43,609 nt of DNA, taken from contig NZHC01000108.1 in the NCBI GenBank assembly GCA_002689655.1, forward strand, positions 51,713 through 95,321, written 5' to 3'. This DNA comes from Rhodopirellula sp. (GTDB lineage Bacteria > Planctomycetota > Planctomycetia > Pirellulales > Pirellulaceae). The notes under the pieces are model-generated. The model was not told the origin of the DNA. It saw only the letters and a program-made list of their open reading frames with translations, and searched no databases. Shown one piece after another: positions 27,275 to 36,895 of the stretch (position 1 is its first letter; each line of letters starts with the position of its first letter). The translations under genes and the position numbers were made by a program.

Positions 27275-27799
27275 ATGCCAGCTCTGTTGAAGCCTGATTC
27301 CGAAATCGCTGAATCGATCACCTGCATTCTGTCCGATGTTGACGGGGTGATGACAGATGGGCGGATCGTTTATGACAACCAAGGTGTCGAGACCAAGAGT
27401 TTTCATGTTCGTGATGGCTTAGGAATCAAAGCTTGGATGAACAGCGGTTTTGGCTTTGGCATTCTGACGGCGCGGACAAGCAAAATCGTCAGTCAGCGGG
27501 CTGGCGAGTTGGGGATCGAACACGTTCAACAAGGCTATGAGGACAAGTGGCCCGCTGCGTTGTCGATGTTGTCCGTGATGGGCTATCAACCCGGACAGGT
27601 TTGTTACATCGGTGACGATTTACCTGACATTGCTGTCATGCGTCGTGTTGCGTTAGCAGTGGCGCCGGCGGATGCTGCTTTTGACGCGCAGGAGGCTGCG
27701 GGTTGGATTTTGCGTTCAAAGGGTGGCCAAGGCGCGTTACGCGAATTGGTTGAACGCCTATTGCGATCGAAACATCGCTGGGAGGAACATTTGGGGTAG
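27275..27799 (+). CDS. kdsC: 3-deoxy-D-manno-octulosonate 8-phosphate phosphatase
   Basis: HAD-superfamily phosphatase of 174 residues that releases Kdo from Kdo-8-phosphate before its activation to CMP-Kdo. The HAD nucleophile motif is DVDGVMTDGR starting at Asp21, with FHVRDGLGIKAW next, ILTARTSKIV as motif II, and GDDLPDIAVM as the metal-binding motif near residue 111. Its length matches cap-less tetrameric KdsC. The ATG start at 27275 is clear. It lies in an operon-like order with kdsD upstream and a large LPS-transport candidate downstream (90-bp gap). Confidence 0.94.
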   Translation: MPALLKPDSEIAESITCILSDVDGVMTDGRIVYDNQGVETKSFHVRDGLGIKAWMNSGFGFGILTARTSKIVSQRAGELGIEHVQQGYEDKWPAALSMLSVMGYQPGQVCYIGDDLPDIAVMRRVALAVAPADAAFDAQEAAGWILRSKGGQGALRELVERLLRSKHRWEEHLG

Positions 27800-27889
27800 T
27801 GAAGTTCATTGCGGCTGCCAGTGCTTTTGAGCTGATTTTCAGCGTTGCTGGTATCTGATCTTGGACGGTTCGGCGCCCTCAAACACACC

Positions 27890-30800
27890 ATGTTAAACAA
27901 GATTCGACAGTATCTCATTGCCCTCACCGTAGTCCTTGCAATGGCTGTGGCATATCAGACGTTGGTGACGCCTCAGTTGCATCCACCAAAGGTCAAGTGG
28001 ATGCATGCCGCGACCATGCCGCCGTTGACACGCTTTAATGACAGCATCAAGGGCTTGTTTCCTGATGAGGACTGTTGGCAACGCAGTGGGTGTACCATTC
28101 TGAAAACCGTTGACGGGATGCTGTTGTTTCGGGATTGGGTTGATTTAGATAATAACAAGTTTCGGTTATCGCCACTTTCGATTGTGGTTGGAGGTGGGTT
28201 GAAATCGGGTCAGTCAAGTGCGCCCATTATGATCGACGCGCCACAGGGAGCTGAAATTCAATTCAATCGCTCACTTGAGATGGGCCGCGGGCCAACGCCT
28301 GCCATCGAACGGGGGAGGGTGATTGGTCCCGTCGTAGTGAAGGCAATGGGCGATGAAAATGAACATGGCGGGTTGCTCGTTCATACGTCGAATATTGGTC
28401 TTGATAGTCAGAAAATATGGACCACTGATGAGTTCGATCTGAGCTCGGAGGGGCTATCCATGCGAGGACGCGATTTAACGCTCCACCTGACGAAGACGGG
28501 CAAGGGTATTCCGGAGCTTGAACGCGTTGAACTCATTTATCTGTATGGCCTGAAGTATTCGGTGGATGAGACAAAATCGATGGATTTTGCTTGTGATGGC
28601 AGGGTTGAGTACCAGTTCACTCAGAGAACGCTTGAAATGCGAGAGGCGGTTTCACTGGCTTACCGTGACGGGGATCAACTCAGCACGTTTAACTGCGACT
28701 CACTCGAGTGTGTGCTCGCTGATCCAGAGCTAGAGTCTGGCTCAGGTAAAGCAAGTTCTTCAGTCACAGACCAATTTGAGAAGATTACCGCGGTTGGACA
28801 GCCGGTGGTTTTGAAGTCGGGGACGATGCGAGCAGACTTCTCTGCAAATAGGATCGAAGTGACTTCGGGCAGCGGTGGACGCCTGGGGATTTTGGCAACT
28901 GGGGCCAGTGGTGTGAAAGTCAACTCCGCAGGCTGGGGTGGGACGTTTGAAGAGTTGAAATGCAACCTGCAGATGGGTGATGAACCAAGATTGCTGCAAT
29001 TGTTGGTTGATGGGTTTGGGCGAGCATTCTTTCGGGATGATTCTGGCACGGTCGGAGACATCAGTTGGGCAACGTCATTCAAGCTTGGTGAGGCGGCTGC
29101 GGTGGGGAAGGGAGGTTTAGCTTCGAGTGTAGGAGCGAACTCTGGGCTGACGCAAAAGCAACCAGATGCCGTGAACAATGGGGTACGCAGGAAGTTTGAC
29201 TTCGTTATTGGCGGAGACGTCAAAGGGCGATTTGGTCTTAGTAGTGCGTCGACGGCGGATCGGAAAACATCCGGTCAGTTTGGGGCACGTACTCTCGCTG
29301 GGGCGGTGAAGGTGTTAACAAGCCGACCCACGGGAGGTCCGTTAGCAGGTCGAGCCACACCACAAAAAAACACCTGCCTGCCAGACTGGATTAGTTTGCA
29401 GGATGACGTCCGTATTTCGACCGACAGTGTTGATGCTGAAACCGATGAGCTGCTTCTTTTCTTCGATCAAGCACAGTTCCTGACGAACGCGAAGCAGGCT
29501 CGGCCTGAGGCTTCAGTGCCTGTTGCGGCGGTTGTCGCACCTTCATCAGTTGAGCCGGTGATTCGAAAAGCTCACGAGCGGCAGACGATCAAAGGACAAC
29601 GGATCAGTGCAAAGTTTGCCGTTGCCAATGATGATCGCTGGACGCCGCAAAAGGTGAATGTCGAAGGAGACGTTTCGATTCAATACATGCACCAGCATGA
29701 AGGAGTGTCGCTGCCTGCAAAACTTACGGGTGACGCTTTGCAATATGAGGGGCAGCTTGGCAGTGATGTGGTGCAGTTGAAGGGAAAAGCTCAGGAACCA
29801 GCGAGACTTGATGTCGGGGACGGCTTTTTTGTCGGGCCGATGATTCAGTTGAGGCCCAGTCAGAATATTCTCTGGATGAATTCTGCGGGGGAGTTTCAGC
29901 TACCTTCCGCGTTGATGCAGGGTGCAGCCGAGTCCGCGGACCCGACCGCTGTGCAATGGGTCCATGCACCTCATTGCCGTTGGCGGGGTGAATTGTTGTT
30001 TGATGGGAATACCGTTGTGCTTTCGGAAGGAATCGACATCACCGCGTCGGTCTTGTCCGGTGGTGATGCGATGGATCTTCATTTGACTGGAGACCGTTTG
30101 CAGGTGGATTTGGCGGGTAAGGTCGAGATGATGAAGCCAAGCCAAGTGCAAGAAATCGAAATCCAGCGTGTGACGATTACAGAAACAAAAGAGAGACCCG
30201 TTGAAATTCAGCTGGTAAGGCTTGCTGCGGGTGAGGATGCGCAGTCCAAGCATCTTCTGTACACCAGAAAGCTCGAGTTTACGCCTACGGAGCTCGGTGG
30301 TGTGATCAAAGGGTTTGGGCCCGGTTGGTACCGCGGTTGGCTACCCTCGAAAGAGGGCCCGGTACCTTACACTGGCGTGCACCTGACATTTAAAGACTCC
30401 ATGCAAGCCCGTGTGGAAACCAAAACGCTGGATTTCCTGGGGGGCGTCCGAATCGGAAAGCGAGGCGTGGCAGGTTTTGATGCACCTTTCTTTGATGCGT
30501 CAACCATGGATTCAATTTCCGTGGGTGACTCTACGCTCGATTGTGATCGTATCCGCGTCAATGCCGATCCTGCCGGGGCTCTCGCTGGTGCTTATGGTCG
30601 TAATGCGAGCCCGTGGGAATTGGAGGCGGTTGATGGCGTGGTGTTCAGAGATATGGGCGCCAAGAATGGGCTGTTGGTTGGCACAGCTAGTCGTGTGACG
30701 TATTCGAATTCCAAAGACCTTTTCAAAATTGATGGCTCTCCCAATCGGCCGGCCTTTTTTGAACTCACGAATTCAGATGGAACGCCTCGGGCCAAGGGCA

Positions 30801-30901
30801 CGGTTCGCACGATGACTGTGCGGGTGTCGACCAAGGAGGTGGAGAATATGATTCTGGAAAGTCTCGATATTGCGGCTCCGCAAAACAGGGACATTCGGTG
30901 A
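27890..30901 (+). CDS. Very large LptC/OstA-like envelope protein
   Basis: A 1,003-residue protein with one N-terminal hydrophobic anchor (about residues 7-27); the rest should be periplasmic. The sequence after the anchor is beta-rich, with recurring OstA-like strands such as VVKAMGDENEHGG, FDLSSEGLSMRGRDLTLHL, KVNVEGDVSIQYMH and LTGDALQYEGQLGSDVVQLKGKA. LptC, LptA and LptD share such beta-jellyroll repeats. It occupies the position of lptC directly after kdsD-kdsC, but is about five times the length of LptC (about 190 aa). I chose the ATG at 27890; a TTG at 27845 is also in frame. Role in LPS transport is inferred from position and fold-like repeats; no lptB is in the window. Confidence 0.7.
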   Translation: MLNKIRQYLIALTVVLAMAVAYQTLVTPQLHPPKVKWMHAATMPPLTRFNDSIKGLFPDEDCWQRSGCTILKTVDGMLLFRDWVDLDNNKFRLSPLSIVVGGGLKSGQSSAPIMIDAPQGAEIQFNRSLEMGRGPTPAIERGRVIGPVVVKAMGDENEHGGLLVHTSNIGLDSQKIWTTDEFDLSSEGLSMRGRDLTLHLTKTGKGIPELERVELIYLYGLKYSVDETKSMDFACDGRVEYQFTQRTLEMREAVSLAYRDGDQLSTFNCDSLECVLADPELESGSGKASSSVTDQFEKITAVGQPVVLKSGTMRADFSANRIEVTSGSGGRLGILATGASGVKVNSAGWGGTFEELKCNLQMGDEPRLLQLLVDGFGRAFFRDDSGTVGDISWATSFKLGEAAAVGKGGLASSVGANSGLTQKQPDAVNNGVRRKFDFVIGGDVKGRFGLSSASTADRKTSGQFGARTLAGAVKVLTSRPTGGPLAGRATPQKNTCLPDWISLQDDVRISTDSVDAETDELLLFFDQAQFLTNAKQARPEASVPVAAVVAPSSVEPVIRKAHERQTIKGQRISAKFAVANDDRWTPQKVNVEGDVSIQYMHQHEGVSLPAKLTGDALQYEGQLGSDVVQLKGKAQEPARLDVGDGFFVGPMIQLRPSQNILWMNSAGEFQLPSALMQGAAESADPTAVQWVHAPHCRWRGELLFDGNTVVLSEGIDITASVLSGGDAMDLHLTGDRLQVDLAGKVEMMKPSQVQEIEIQRVTITETKERPVEIQLVRLAAGEDAQSKHLLYTRKLEFTPTELGGVIKGFGPGWYRGWLPSKEGPVPYTGVHLTFKDSMQARVETKTLDFLGGVRIGKRGVAGFDAPFFDASTMDSISVGDSTLDCDRIRVNADPAGALAGAYGRNASPWELEAVDGVVFRDMGAKNGLLVGTASRVTYSNSKDLFKIDGSPNRPAFFELTNSDGTPRAKGTVRTMTVRVSTKEVENMILESLDIAAPQNRDIR

Positions 30902-30939
30902 TCCGCTGATGCTGGGATGGGAATGCGGGAAAGCCATGT

Positions 30940-32013
30940 TCAATCTTGCTGCGGTTCTTCGTTATCGAGCATGTAGTCTTTTATTTTCTTGTGGAGCGTG
31001 TTCCGGTTGATCCCCAGTTTAGATGCTGCTTTGGTTTGGATTCCACCGCAGGAGGCGAGAACCTGAGCGATGAGTTCTTTTTCGATGCGTTCGACGATCA
31101 CTGAATGAATTTCTCCCGTGATGGCACCGGCGTCACTCAAGCCGCGCATTACAACTTCGCGCGTTAATGAATCGAAGTCGCCGGTAGGAAGGCGGGTACC
31201 CGTTGGTAGCTCGCGCGACGTCACGCACTTGGGTAAGAGGTCAAGAGTGAGTTCATCGGTTTCCGCCATCACAACAGCGCGTTCAACGTAGTTTTGCAGT
31301 TCACGGACGTTACCCGGCCAATGGTAGTCTTGCATGGCCTCCATTGTGCCAGGCCCGATGTGGACCACATAACGATCGTTCACCTCATTGTAGTGTTCAA
31401 GAAAAAACGAGATCAGACTTGGGATATCTTCTCGGCGACGGCGTAACGGTGGTATTTCAATGGGGACCACATTGAGACGCCAATAAAGGTCTTCCCGAAA
31501 CCTGCCCTCCTTGGATTCCTGCATCAGGTCCCGGTTGCTGGCAGCTACGATTCTTGCATCGGTGCTTAGAGTACTGGTATCACCGACACGCTCAAATTCG
31601 CGTTCCTGCAACACACGCAATAGCTTCACTTGTAGCGTCAGTGTGGTGCTGTTGATCTCATCGAGAAAGACCGTACCGCCATCCGCAGCCTCGAAGCGGC
31701 CGGTACGATTGGCAACTGCACCGGTAAAGGCTCCCCGTACATGCCCAAACAATTCACTCTCCAGCAGGCTTTCACTCAAGGCACCACAGTTGACGCGAAC
31801 AAAAGGTCCTTGGCTGCGATGGCTGAGTTGGTGGATCGCGTTGGCAATCAGTTCCTTGCCAACGCCTGTTTCACCGAGGATCAGCACCGAAGCGTTGCTG
31901 CCTGCAACGCGGCGGGTTACTCGATAGACCTCTTGCATCGCTGGCGAGTTGCCAATGATTCCGGGGATGGGGGGCGCGCCAGAGCCCGATGGTGAGGTTC
32001 CGAGGATCGACAT
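30940..32013 (-). CDS. Sigma-54-dependent transcriptional activator without a receiver domain
   Basis: Enhancer-binding protein of 357 residues that remodels RNA polymerase-sigma-54. The AAA+ domain starts at about residue 18, with Walker A GETGVGKE (47-54), the sigma-54-contacting GAFTGA loop at 94-99, Walker B TVFLDEI and the arginine-finger region [12 protein letters not shown]. The C-terminus is a Fis-type helix-turn-helix ([18 protein letters not shown]). There is no N-terminal receiver, GAF or PAS domain, only a short Gly/Pro/Ser leader, so it must be controlled otherwise. The gene is convergent with the LptC-like gene, 38 bp away, and follows the exported receiver-like gene on its strand. 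Confidence 0.94.
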   Translation of the reverse strand: MSILGTSPSGSGAPPIPGIIGNSPAMQEVYRVTRRVAGSNASVLILGETGVGKELIANAIHQLSHRSQGPFVRVNCGALSESLLESELFGHVRGAFTGAVANRTGRFEAADGGTVFLDEINSTTLTLQVKLLRVLQEREFERVGDTSTLSTDARIVAASNRDLMQESKEGRFREDLYWRLNVVPIEIPPLRRRREDIPSLISFFLEHYNEVNDRYVVHIGPGTMEAMQDYHWPGNVRELQNYVERAVVMAETDELTLDLLPKCVTSRELPTGTRLPTGDFDSLTREVVMRGLSDAGAITGEIHSVIVERIEKELIAQVLASCGGIQTKAASKLGINRNTLHKKIKDYMLDNEEPQQD

Positions 32014-32239
32014 AGGGTGATTGTGGGCCGGGTTGTGGTCCGAGACCGCGATCTGTGTTGCGTAGGGCTAATCGTTTGGGCGCAGGGGACGCGCCGTTGC
32101 TTAGGAGTGAAAATACCTATATTTCAACCGCTCGGATACCAGACCGCCTCTGTCTCAGCCGCGTTTGGGGGTTTGGGTCGCTTTGATCGCCCAGAACATC
32201 GACGTTGGGGCTGGATTTTACGCTACTGCACCGGCGAGA

Positions 32240-34105
32240 TTATCCGCGTTCTGCGAGTGCCTGTGCCGCTTTGGTCTGGTAGGTTTGCCGATCCAGGAAG
32301 GTCATTTGTGGAATACGGCGGCTCTGCTTCACTTGTCGTCGCAGGTTCTCCAATTCGGCCATGGAGGTGGGTTGGTCGACCCACAGGGTGGGGGCGGGCC
32401 AGCGTCGACTGCTCAGGTCCGGTCCGGTTGGCCCGTAAAAAACAATTGGAATCTGTTTGCCACGGTCCAGCCTACGTACACTGTCGACCATCTCAACGGG
32501 TGGCAGGTCAGCTAATTGGGTTTTGGCCATGATGAGCCGTAAATCACCACCACGGCGAATCGCGTGTTGCAACGCTGCCACGCTTCCCACAACTTCAACC
32601 TCAAAGCCAATGTTGCTCAGGAGCGTCTCGGCTTGCAAGGTCGTGTCTGCTCTGGTCTCGACAAGAATTGCGTTGGGTTTGTTGGTCAGCGAGTTCATCT
32701 CGCTCAAGGTGCGTAAGACAAAGCTGCTACCGGGGAAGGGCCTGCCCTTCGCAAGCGCGGCAATCTTTAAAGCAGCCTCGAAGCGAATCCGTGGTTCAGG
32801 CGATGAAGCCGCACGCACAAGTGCGGTCCGACTGATTCCTGTGCCACGTAGGTAGGTTTGACGATCGGCATCTGTCGCTGCTGGAGGGTCAATGATTCGG
32901 AGCAGACCAACGGCGGCGGGTAGGTCATTGGTGTTCATTGCGTGCTCGAGCGCGTGCAGCAGAGCAGCCGCGTCGGTCAAAATCGGATATTGAGATTTTG
33001 CAGCCTCGATTTGTACATCATCGCCCCAATCGGGGTCGAGCATCAGGCGATAGCCTATCTCAGCAGCCAAAATATCACTGGCGTCATTCAGGCTTAGGCC
33101 ACCGAGTCTTCGAAGGCGTGATGCGGCATCCGCAACATCACGATAGACACCAAAAATCCGCTGTGTTGGTTGATGTGTCACGCCCGTGCGCGCTTCGTCC
33201 ACACTCCAAAGTATCATCTGTTCGTCATCATTCTTCGTTAGTTCTGCTGCCCTTTCACGTTGCGTGAAATTAATCAGCAGTAGTTCACGCCCTGAGGCTT
33301 CTGAAGGTACTGACCCTTCCAGTTTGATCAAGTTTTGTTTGCCAACAGCTCGCTCCTCAACGCTGGAATCCTGCGCCAGAGCCGCTGTGAGGAAATCGAT
33401 GGTGTAGCCAGAGCGATTGATCCTCGCGAGACACTCCAACGCAGCGGTTCTTATCTCGCTTGTCCCGTACAACGCCAACTGCTCAAGTGCGTTCTCGCCT
33501 CCTGTACCTAGTTCCAGCATCGTTCTTAATATCTGATCACGATTCTCAGGCTTGGGTGTCTGGACCGCCGCGGAGACCAGTTCAACGATCGATGCTTTCC
33601 CACCGGCTAACAGGACACGCGTTGCGGCAAGTGACTTGTCGGTTGTTTTTGCGCTGAGATCAGCGATTGCGGCTTTCAAACGTCCAGGCTCTTCCGTCGT
33701 CGTTTGCGAAGCCTTCGTCAGAATCGCTAACCCGGATTTTGCCGCTTCACTCAGGGTCGGGTCGGCCCCGATGGCGATGAAATTACGTGAACCGATCTTT
33801 TCTGCCATTTTCGTGAGTTCTGAATCTGAGGCACCGATACCGGCGACACGCGTCAGTAACGTGTTGACCTCGGGCCACTGCTTCAGGCGAGCAAGTGCCG
33901 CAATGGATTCCGCAAGTTCCAGATTCCCCTGCGACGAGTACCCCATCCACAAATCTGTCAAAGGGGACTTGGCGACAGGTCGCGCATTGCCTTGGCCAGT
34001 GCCAGTCGGGCCATTGATCTGTGCTTGTGCGAAGGCAGGAACCAAGCAGACCATCGAAAGAATGCAGGCAAAGAGACGTTTGGGATAATGGTTGCAGGTC
34101 GACAT
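32240..34105 (-). CDS. Exported helical-repeat protein with a degenerate receiver-like C-terminus
   Basis: About 621 residues. The chosen ATG at 34103-34105 gives a Sec signal peptide, with a basic start (YPKR), a hydrophobic core LFACILSMVCLVPAFA and a likely cut after AQA. An upstream ATG (34156) would add 17 residues. Alpha-helical HEAT-like repeats fill about residues 45-470. From about residue 478 the sequence resembles a response-regulator receiver fold: AILVETRAD, then AETLLSNIGFEVEVVGSV, then LRLIMAKTQL, then IPIVFYGPTG. The Asp that is phosphorylated in receivers aligns with Lys near 528 and the acidic pair is also lost. Function is unknown; the receiver resemblance is a pattern match, not proven. 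Confidence 0.65.
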   Translation of the reverse strand: MSTCNHYPKRLFACILSMVCLVPAFAQAQINGPTGTGQGNARPVAKSPLTDLWMGYSSQGNLELAESIAALARLKQWPEVNTLLTRVAGIGASDSELTKMAEKIGSRNFIAIGADPTLSEAAKSGLAILTKASQTTTEEPGRLKAAIADLSAKTTDKSLAATRVLLAGGKASIVELVSAAVQTPKPENRDQILRTMLELGTGGENALEQLALYGTSEIRTAALECLARINRSGYTIDFLTAALAQDSSVEERAVGKQNLIKLEGSVPSEASGRELLLINFTQRERAAELTKNDDEQMILWSVDEARTGVTHQPTQRIFGVYRDVADAASRLRRLGGLSLNDASDILAAEIGYRLMLDPDWGDDVQIEAAKSQYPILTDAAALLHALEHAMNTNDLPAAVGLLRIIDPPAATDADRQTYLRGTGISRTALVRAASSPEPRIRFEAALKIAALAKGRPFPGSSFVLRTLSEMNSLTNKPNAILVETRADTTLQAETLLSNIGFEVEVVGSVAALQHAIRRGGDLRLIMAKTQLADLPPVEMVDSVRRLDRGKQIPIVFYGPTGPDLSSRRWPAPTLWVDQPTSMAELENLRRQVKQSRRIPQMTFLDRQTYQTKAAQALAERG

Positions 34106-34512
34106 GCTTAGGTCGCGTTGTTGTAGTAATGGGTAGCAGGAGCTGTGTCTGTTCATTCATCATACTCCCCGACTGTCGCCCAGTCAGGGTTGGACGGGCT
34201 ATCCAGACAGGTTGTTTTACGCCGGTTGCCGGGGTTTTAAGGCCGGCCGTTCCAGTTCAGCCACGCATTTCAGTTAGTCGTCAGCCCGGGCGACGCTCAC
34301 GATATCGGCTGGGAAGGGGCCTCGCCTCCAGAATGCGGGCTGTAAGTACCGGTCATGAGTGTCAGTACCTTTGGTGCTACCGTTTGGCAGGTGCTTTACA
34401 TTTTTCGTTTTGACTAAATTTTTATGCTTGAACAGCATTTCAGACGACCTACGGCAATCTGCAGCGGCAGTGAAACGCTTGAGTAACCGCAAAAACCATT
34501 CGGGGCAATGAG
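34106..34512. other. Intergenic region, about 400 bp
   Basis: Between the SDR gene and the exported helical protein, both minus strand, so it holds the latter's promoter. A short hairpin ATGCT-TGAAC-AGCAT lies near 34422-34436 next to AT-rich sequence. No convincing gene. Confidence 0.3.
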
Positions 34513-35322
34513 TTACCTTGGCATTGGATAGGGTTCCGCAAACGATCCGAATGCACCCAGCCCTCCATCTACTTCTAGGTCGGTCGCAGTTACAAACGAG
34601 GCGGCATCGCTGGTCAGCCAAAGGACTGCCGATGCAACCTCACAGGGTTCCCCAATACGACCAATGGGATGCCGGTTGCCAAGAGCCGCGACGCCACCTT
34701 GCTCCGCCACGCTGGCTTGGATCATCGGTGTGTTAATGGCGCCGGGAGACACTGACAAGACACGGATGCCGTCGCGTGCGTACTCGATTCCCCATTGGCG
34801 AGCTTGCATGACATTTGCACTTTTGATCGGACCGTAAACGCCAACCTCACGTGCGGTGCGATGAGCCTGTCCGCTGGCCAAGTTGATGATCACACCTGCC
34901 TGTTGCTGTTGCATGTAGGGCAACACTTCCGCTGCCATTCGCATGTAACCACAGAGATTGACATCGATCATCCGTTGCCAAACCTCTGGTGGAACACGGT
35001 CGATGGGGTGATAGGAAGCAGGTGGCTGGATGGCAGCATTGTTGACTAATACATCAACCGCTCCCTGTTCATCAATCACCTTCTTAACGACGGCCTTGCA
35101 ATCTGCTGCTGATGCTGTGTCGCAGTGCATATAGGTCACGTCTGGATTATCTGACAGCTCTTCGTTTGATGGTGATTTGACGTCCGCCACATAAACATGG
35201 GCGTTGGATTGTACAAAGGCGTCGGCGATCGCTTTTCCTATTCCCATGCTCCCCCCTGTCACGATGACGATGCGATCACGGTTGTCGAATGTTACATTCC
35301 CGGAAGGGCGTTTAGCTGACAT
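34513..35322 (-). CDS. Short-chain dehydrogenase/reductase
   Basis: Classical SDR of 269 residues, an NAD(P)-dependent oxidoreductase. The cofactor motif is VTGGSMGIGKAIADAF (residues 20-35); NNAAIQPP, DVNLCGYMRMA and the active-site set NLASG...YGPIK (S, Y and K) follow. The C-terminus has the usual LTSDAASFVTATDLEVDGG. It starts 3 bp after the sulfatase stop codon, so the two are almost certainly one transcript. The pairing suggests a role in breaking down a sulfated sugar, for example as a sugar dehydrogenase, but the substrate is not evident. Confidence 0.9.
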   Translation of the reverse strand: MSAKRPSGNVTFDNRDRIVIVTGGSMGIGKAIADAFVQSNAHVYVADVKSPSNEELSDNPDVTYMHCDTASAADCKAVVKKVIDEQGAVDVLVNNAAIQPPASYHPIDRVPPEVWQRMIDVNLCGYMRMAAEVLPYMQQQQAGVIINLASGQAHRTAREVGVYGPIKSANVMQARQWGIEYARDGIRVLSVSPGAINTPMIQASVAEQGGVAALGNRHPIGRIGEPCEVASAVLWLTSDAASFVTATDLEVDGGLGAFGSFAEPYPMPR

Positions 35323-35325
35323 GGC

Positions 35326-36822
35326 TCAATTGCTGCTGGGGGCCGGCGTCTGTTGACTGGTTTTCGTTTGGCGTTGCCTCGTGGACGGATTCTTATCCTG
35401 AATGCCAACTTGGTTCAGACGCATTTGAAGCATTTTGTCCATTTGTTCCAAACGTGGTGAAAAATCATGCTTCTCCGCAAGATTGGTGAATTCCCCGGGG
35501 TCAGCTTTCATATCATAAAGCTCACGGGTGCCATCTTTGTACCGCATGTAATGCCAATTTCGCGTACGAAATGAAAAGCCATTGTTGAAAGACAGTGCAC
35601 CAGGTTTGATTTGATTCGCTGTTTGCGTGAGCAATGGCAGGAGACTTGTCCCTTGAACTTCATCTGGAATTGTCTGCCCTGTCAGTGCACAAACAGTGGG
35701 GTAAATGTCAACCAGTTCCACAACAGCCTCAGATCGTCCTCGAGCCAGGTTGGGTGCAGAAACCACGAAAGGGACTCGGAGTACCTGCTCGTGGAGGTTT
35801 GACTTCTGCCAGAACTGATGATCTCCCAGATGGTATCCGTGATCGCTGGTGAACACGATGGCGGTGGATTCGCGCAATCCCAGGGAGTCCAGTTCGTCGA
35901 GGATTTTCCCTACCTGTTCGTCCATGAACGAAACGGAGGCGTAGTAGCCTGACCACATTCTTCGCTGATTATCCGGATGTTTTCCGATTGGATTTCTTGA
36001 AGATATTGTTTTGGCTTTTCCTAACTTGGGTATGTCCGTCAAATCATCGGTTTGTTGAGCCGGTAGCTGCATCTCCTGCCAAGGGTAAGGCTCGAAATAC
36101 TCTCGCGGAGCGACCATCGGATAATGGGGTCGGACCAGCCCGACAGCTAGAAAAAATGGGTGATCGTGATGCTCGCGTAACAGATCGATTGCTTTGTTTG
36201 CTGATTTGTAGTCAGGCTGGTCTGAACCATCGCCGTCATACTGCACGGTCACAAACATACGGTTCGGCATCTTTGTCGATTCGCGCGCTTCAAGATGGTC
36301 AGTGAAGATGTTCAGGTTCAGGCATGCATAATCTCCGGGGGTGTGAGCTTCCAGTCCCGGGGAATTAAAACGCTCTGTCCACGAGGATGCAATGTCCTCT
36401 CCGTTCGTACCCGCGATGATGTCACCCGGAACACGCATGTGGTAGATCTTGCCAACCCGCGCGGTGTACCAGCCATTTTCGCGAAAATACTGGCCCATGT
36501 TGACTTTGCCTGCGCCCTGATAGCGGCTGAACATCAGCGATCGGCGTGATGGACCACACGAAGTCCCTTGGCAATAGGCACGCTCAAATAGCATCCCTGT
36601 GCGCGCCAACTTGTCAATGTTGGGAGTTTTGCAGATTGTGTCCCCGTAGCATCCCAAGACACTGGCACGGAGATCGTCTGCGATAATGAACAGAACGTTC
36701 TTGATCTTCTGAGGTTCATTAGCGACGCTCACGTTTGGAGCTAGCACCAGCAGTGAAGGGTACAGCAACACATTCGTTAGTATCAAGTTAGTTGTTTTCA
36801 CGGATGAGAGCGAGGTGTGCAT
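35326..36822 (-). CDS. Secreted sulfatase (iduronate-2-sulfatase-like)
   Basis: Sulfate-ester hydrolase of 498 residues, probably periplasmic. The N-terminus is hydrophobic (LILTNVLLYPSLLVLAPNVSVA) and acts as a signal peptide. Calcium-binding acids are in FIIADDLR (Asp49/Asp50). The C-x-P-x-R sulfatase signature is CGPSR at 89-93; its Cys must be matured to formylglycine, and no maturase (anSME) is in the window. TSDHGYHLGDHQFWQK is typical of the iduronate-2-sulfatase branch. The last 25 residues are a Gln/Thr/Pro-rich tail. Linked to the downstream SDR by a 3-bp gap. Actual substrate unknown, perhaps an algal sulfated polysaccharide. Confidence 0.93.
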   Translation of the reverse strand: MHTSLSSVKTTNLILTNVLLYPSLLVLAPNVSVANEPQKIKNVLFIIADDLRASVLGCYGDTICKTPNIDKLARTGMLFERAYCQGTSCGPSRRSLMFSRYQGAGKVNMGQYFRENGWYTARVGKIYHMRVPGDIIAGTNGEDIASSWTERFNSPGLEAHTPGDYACLNLNIFTDHLEARESTKMPNRMFVTVQYDGDGSDQPDYKSANKAIDLLREHHDHPFFLAVGLVRPHYPMVAPREYFEPYPWQEMQLPAQQTDDLTDIPKLGKAKTISSRNPIGKHPDNQRRMWSGYYASVSFMDEQVGKILDELDSLGLRESTAIVFTSDHGYHLGDHQFWQKSNLHEQVLRVPFVVSAPNLARGRSEAVVELVDIYPTVCALTGQTIPDEVQGTSLLPLLTQTANQIKPGALSFNNGFSFRTRNWHYMRYKDGTRELYDMKADPGEFTNLAEKHDFSPRLEQMDKMLQMRLNQVGIQDKNPSTRQRQTKTSQQTPAPSSN

Positions 36823-36895
36823 GCCGGCGCCAGATGGGGAGGAAAGACTTGATCCACCAAATCAATGTACCACCTCATGGCTACCATTGCGCGGC

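Noticed and set aside
32017-32532. Open frame of 171 codons on the plus strand
   Set aside because: Most of it lies opposite the exported helical protein, and the translation is Arg/Gly/Trp-rich as expected from an antisense shadow.
34274-34621. Possible extra gene or pseudogene beside the SDR
   Set aside because: The translation is basic and unrecognisable and overlaps the SDR in another frame; no frameshifted family match was found.
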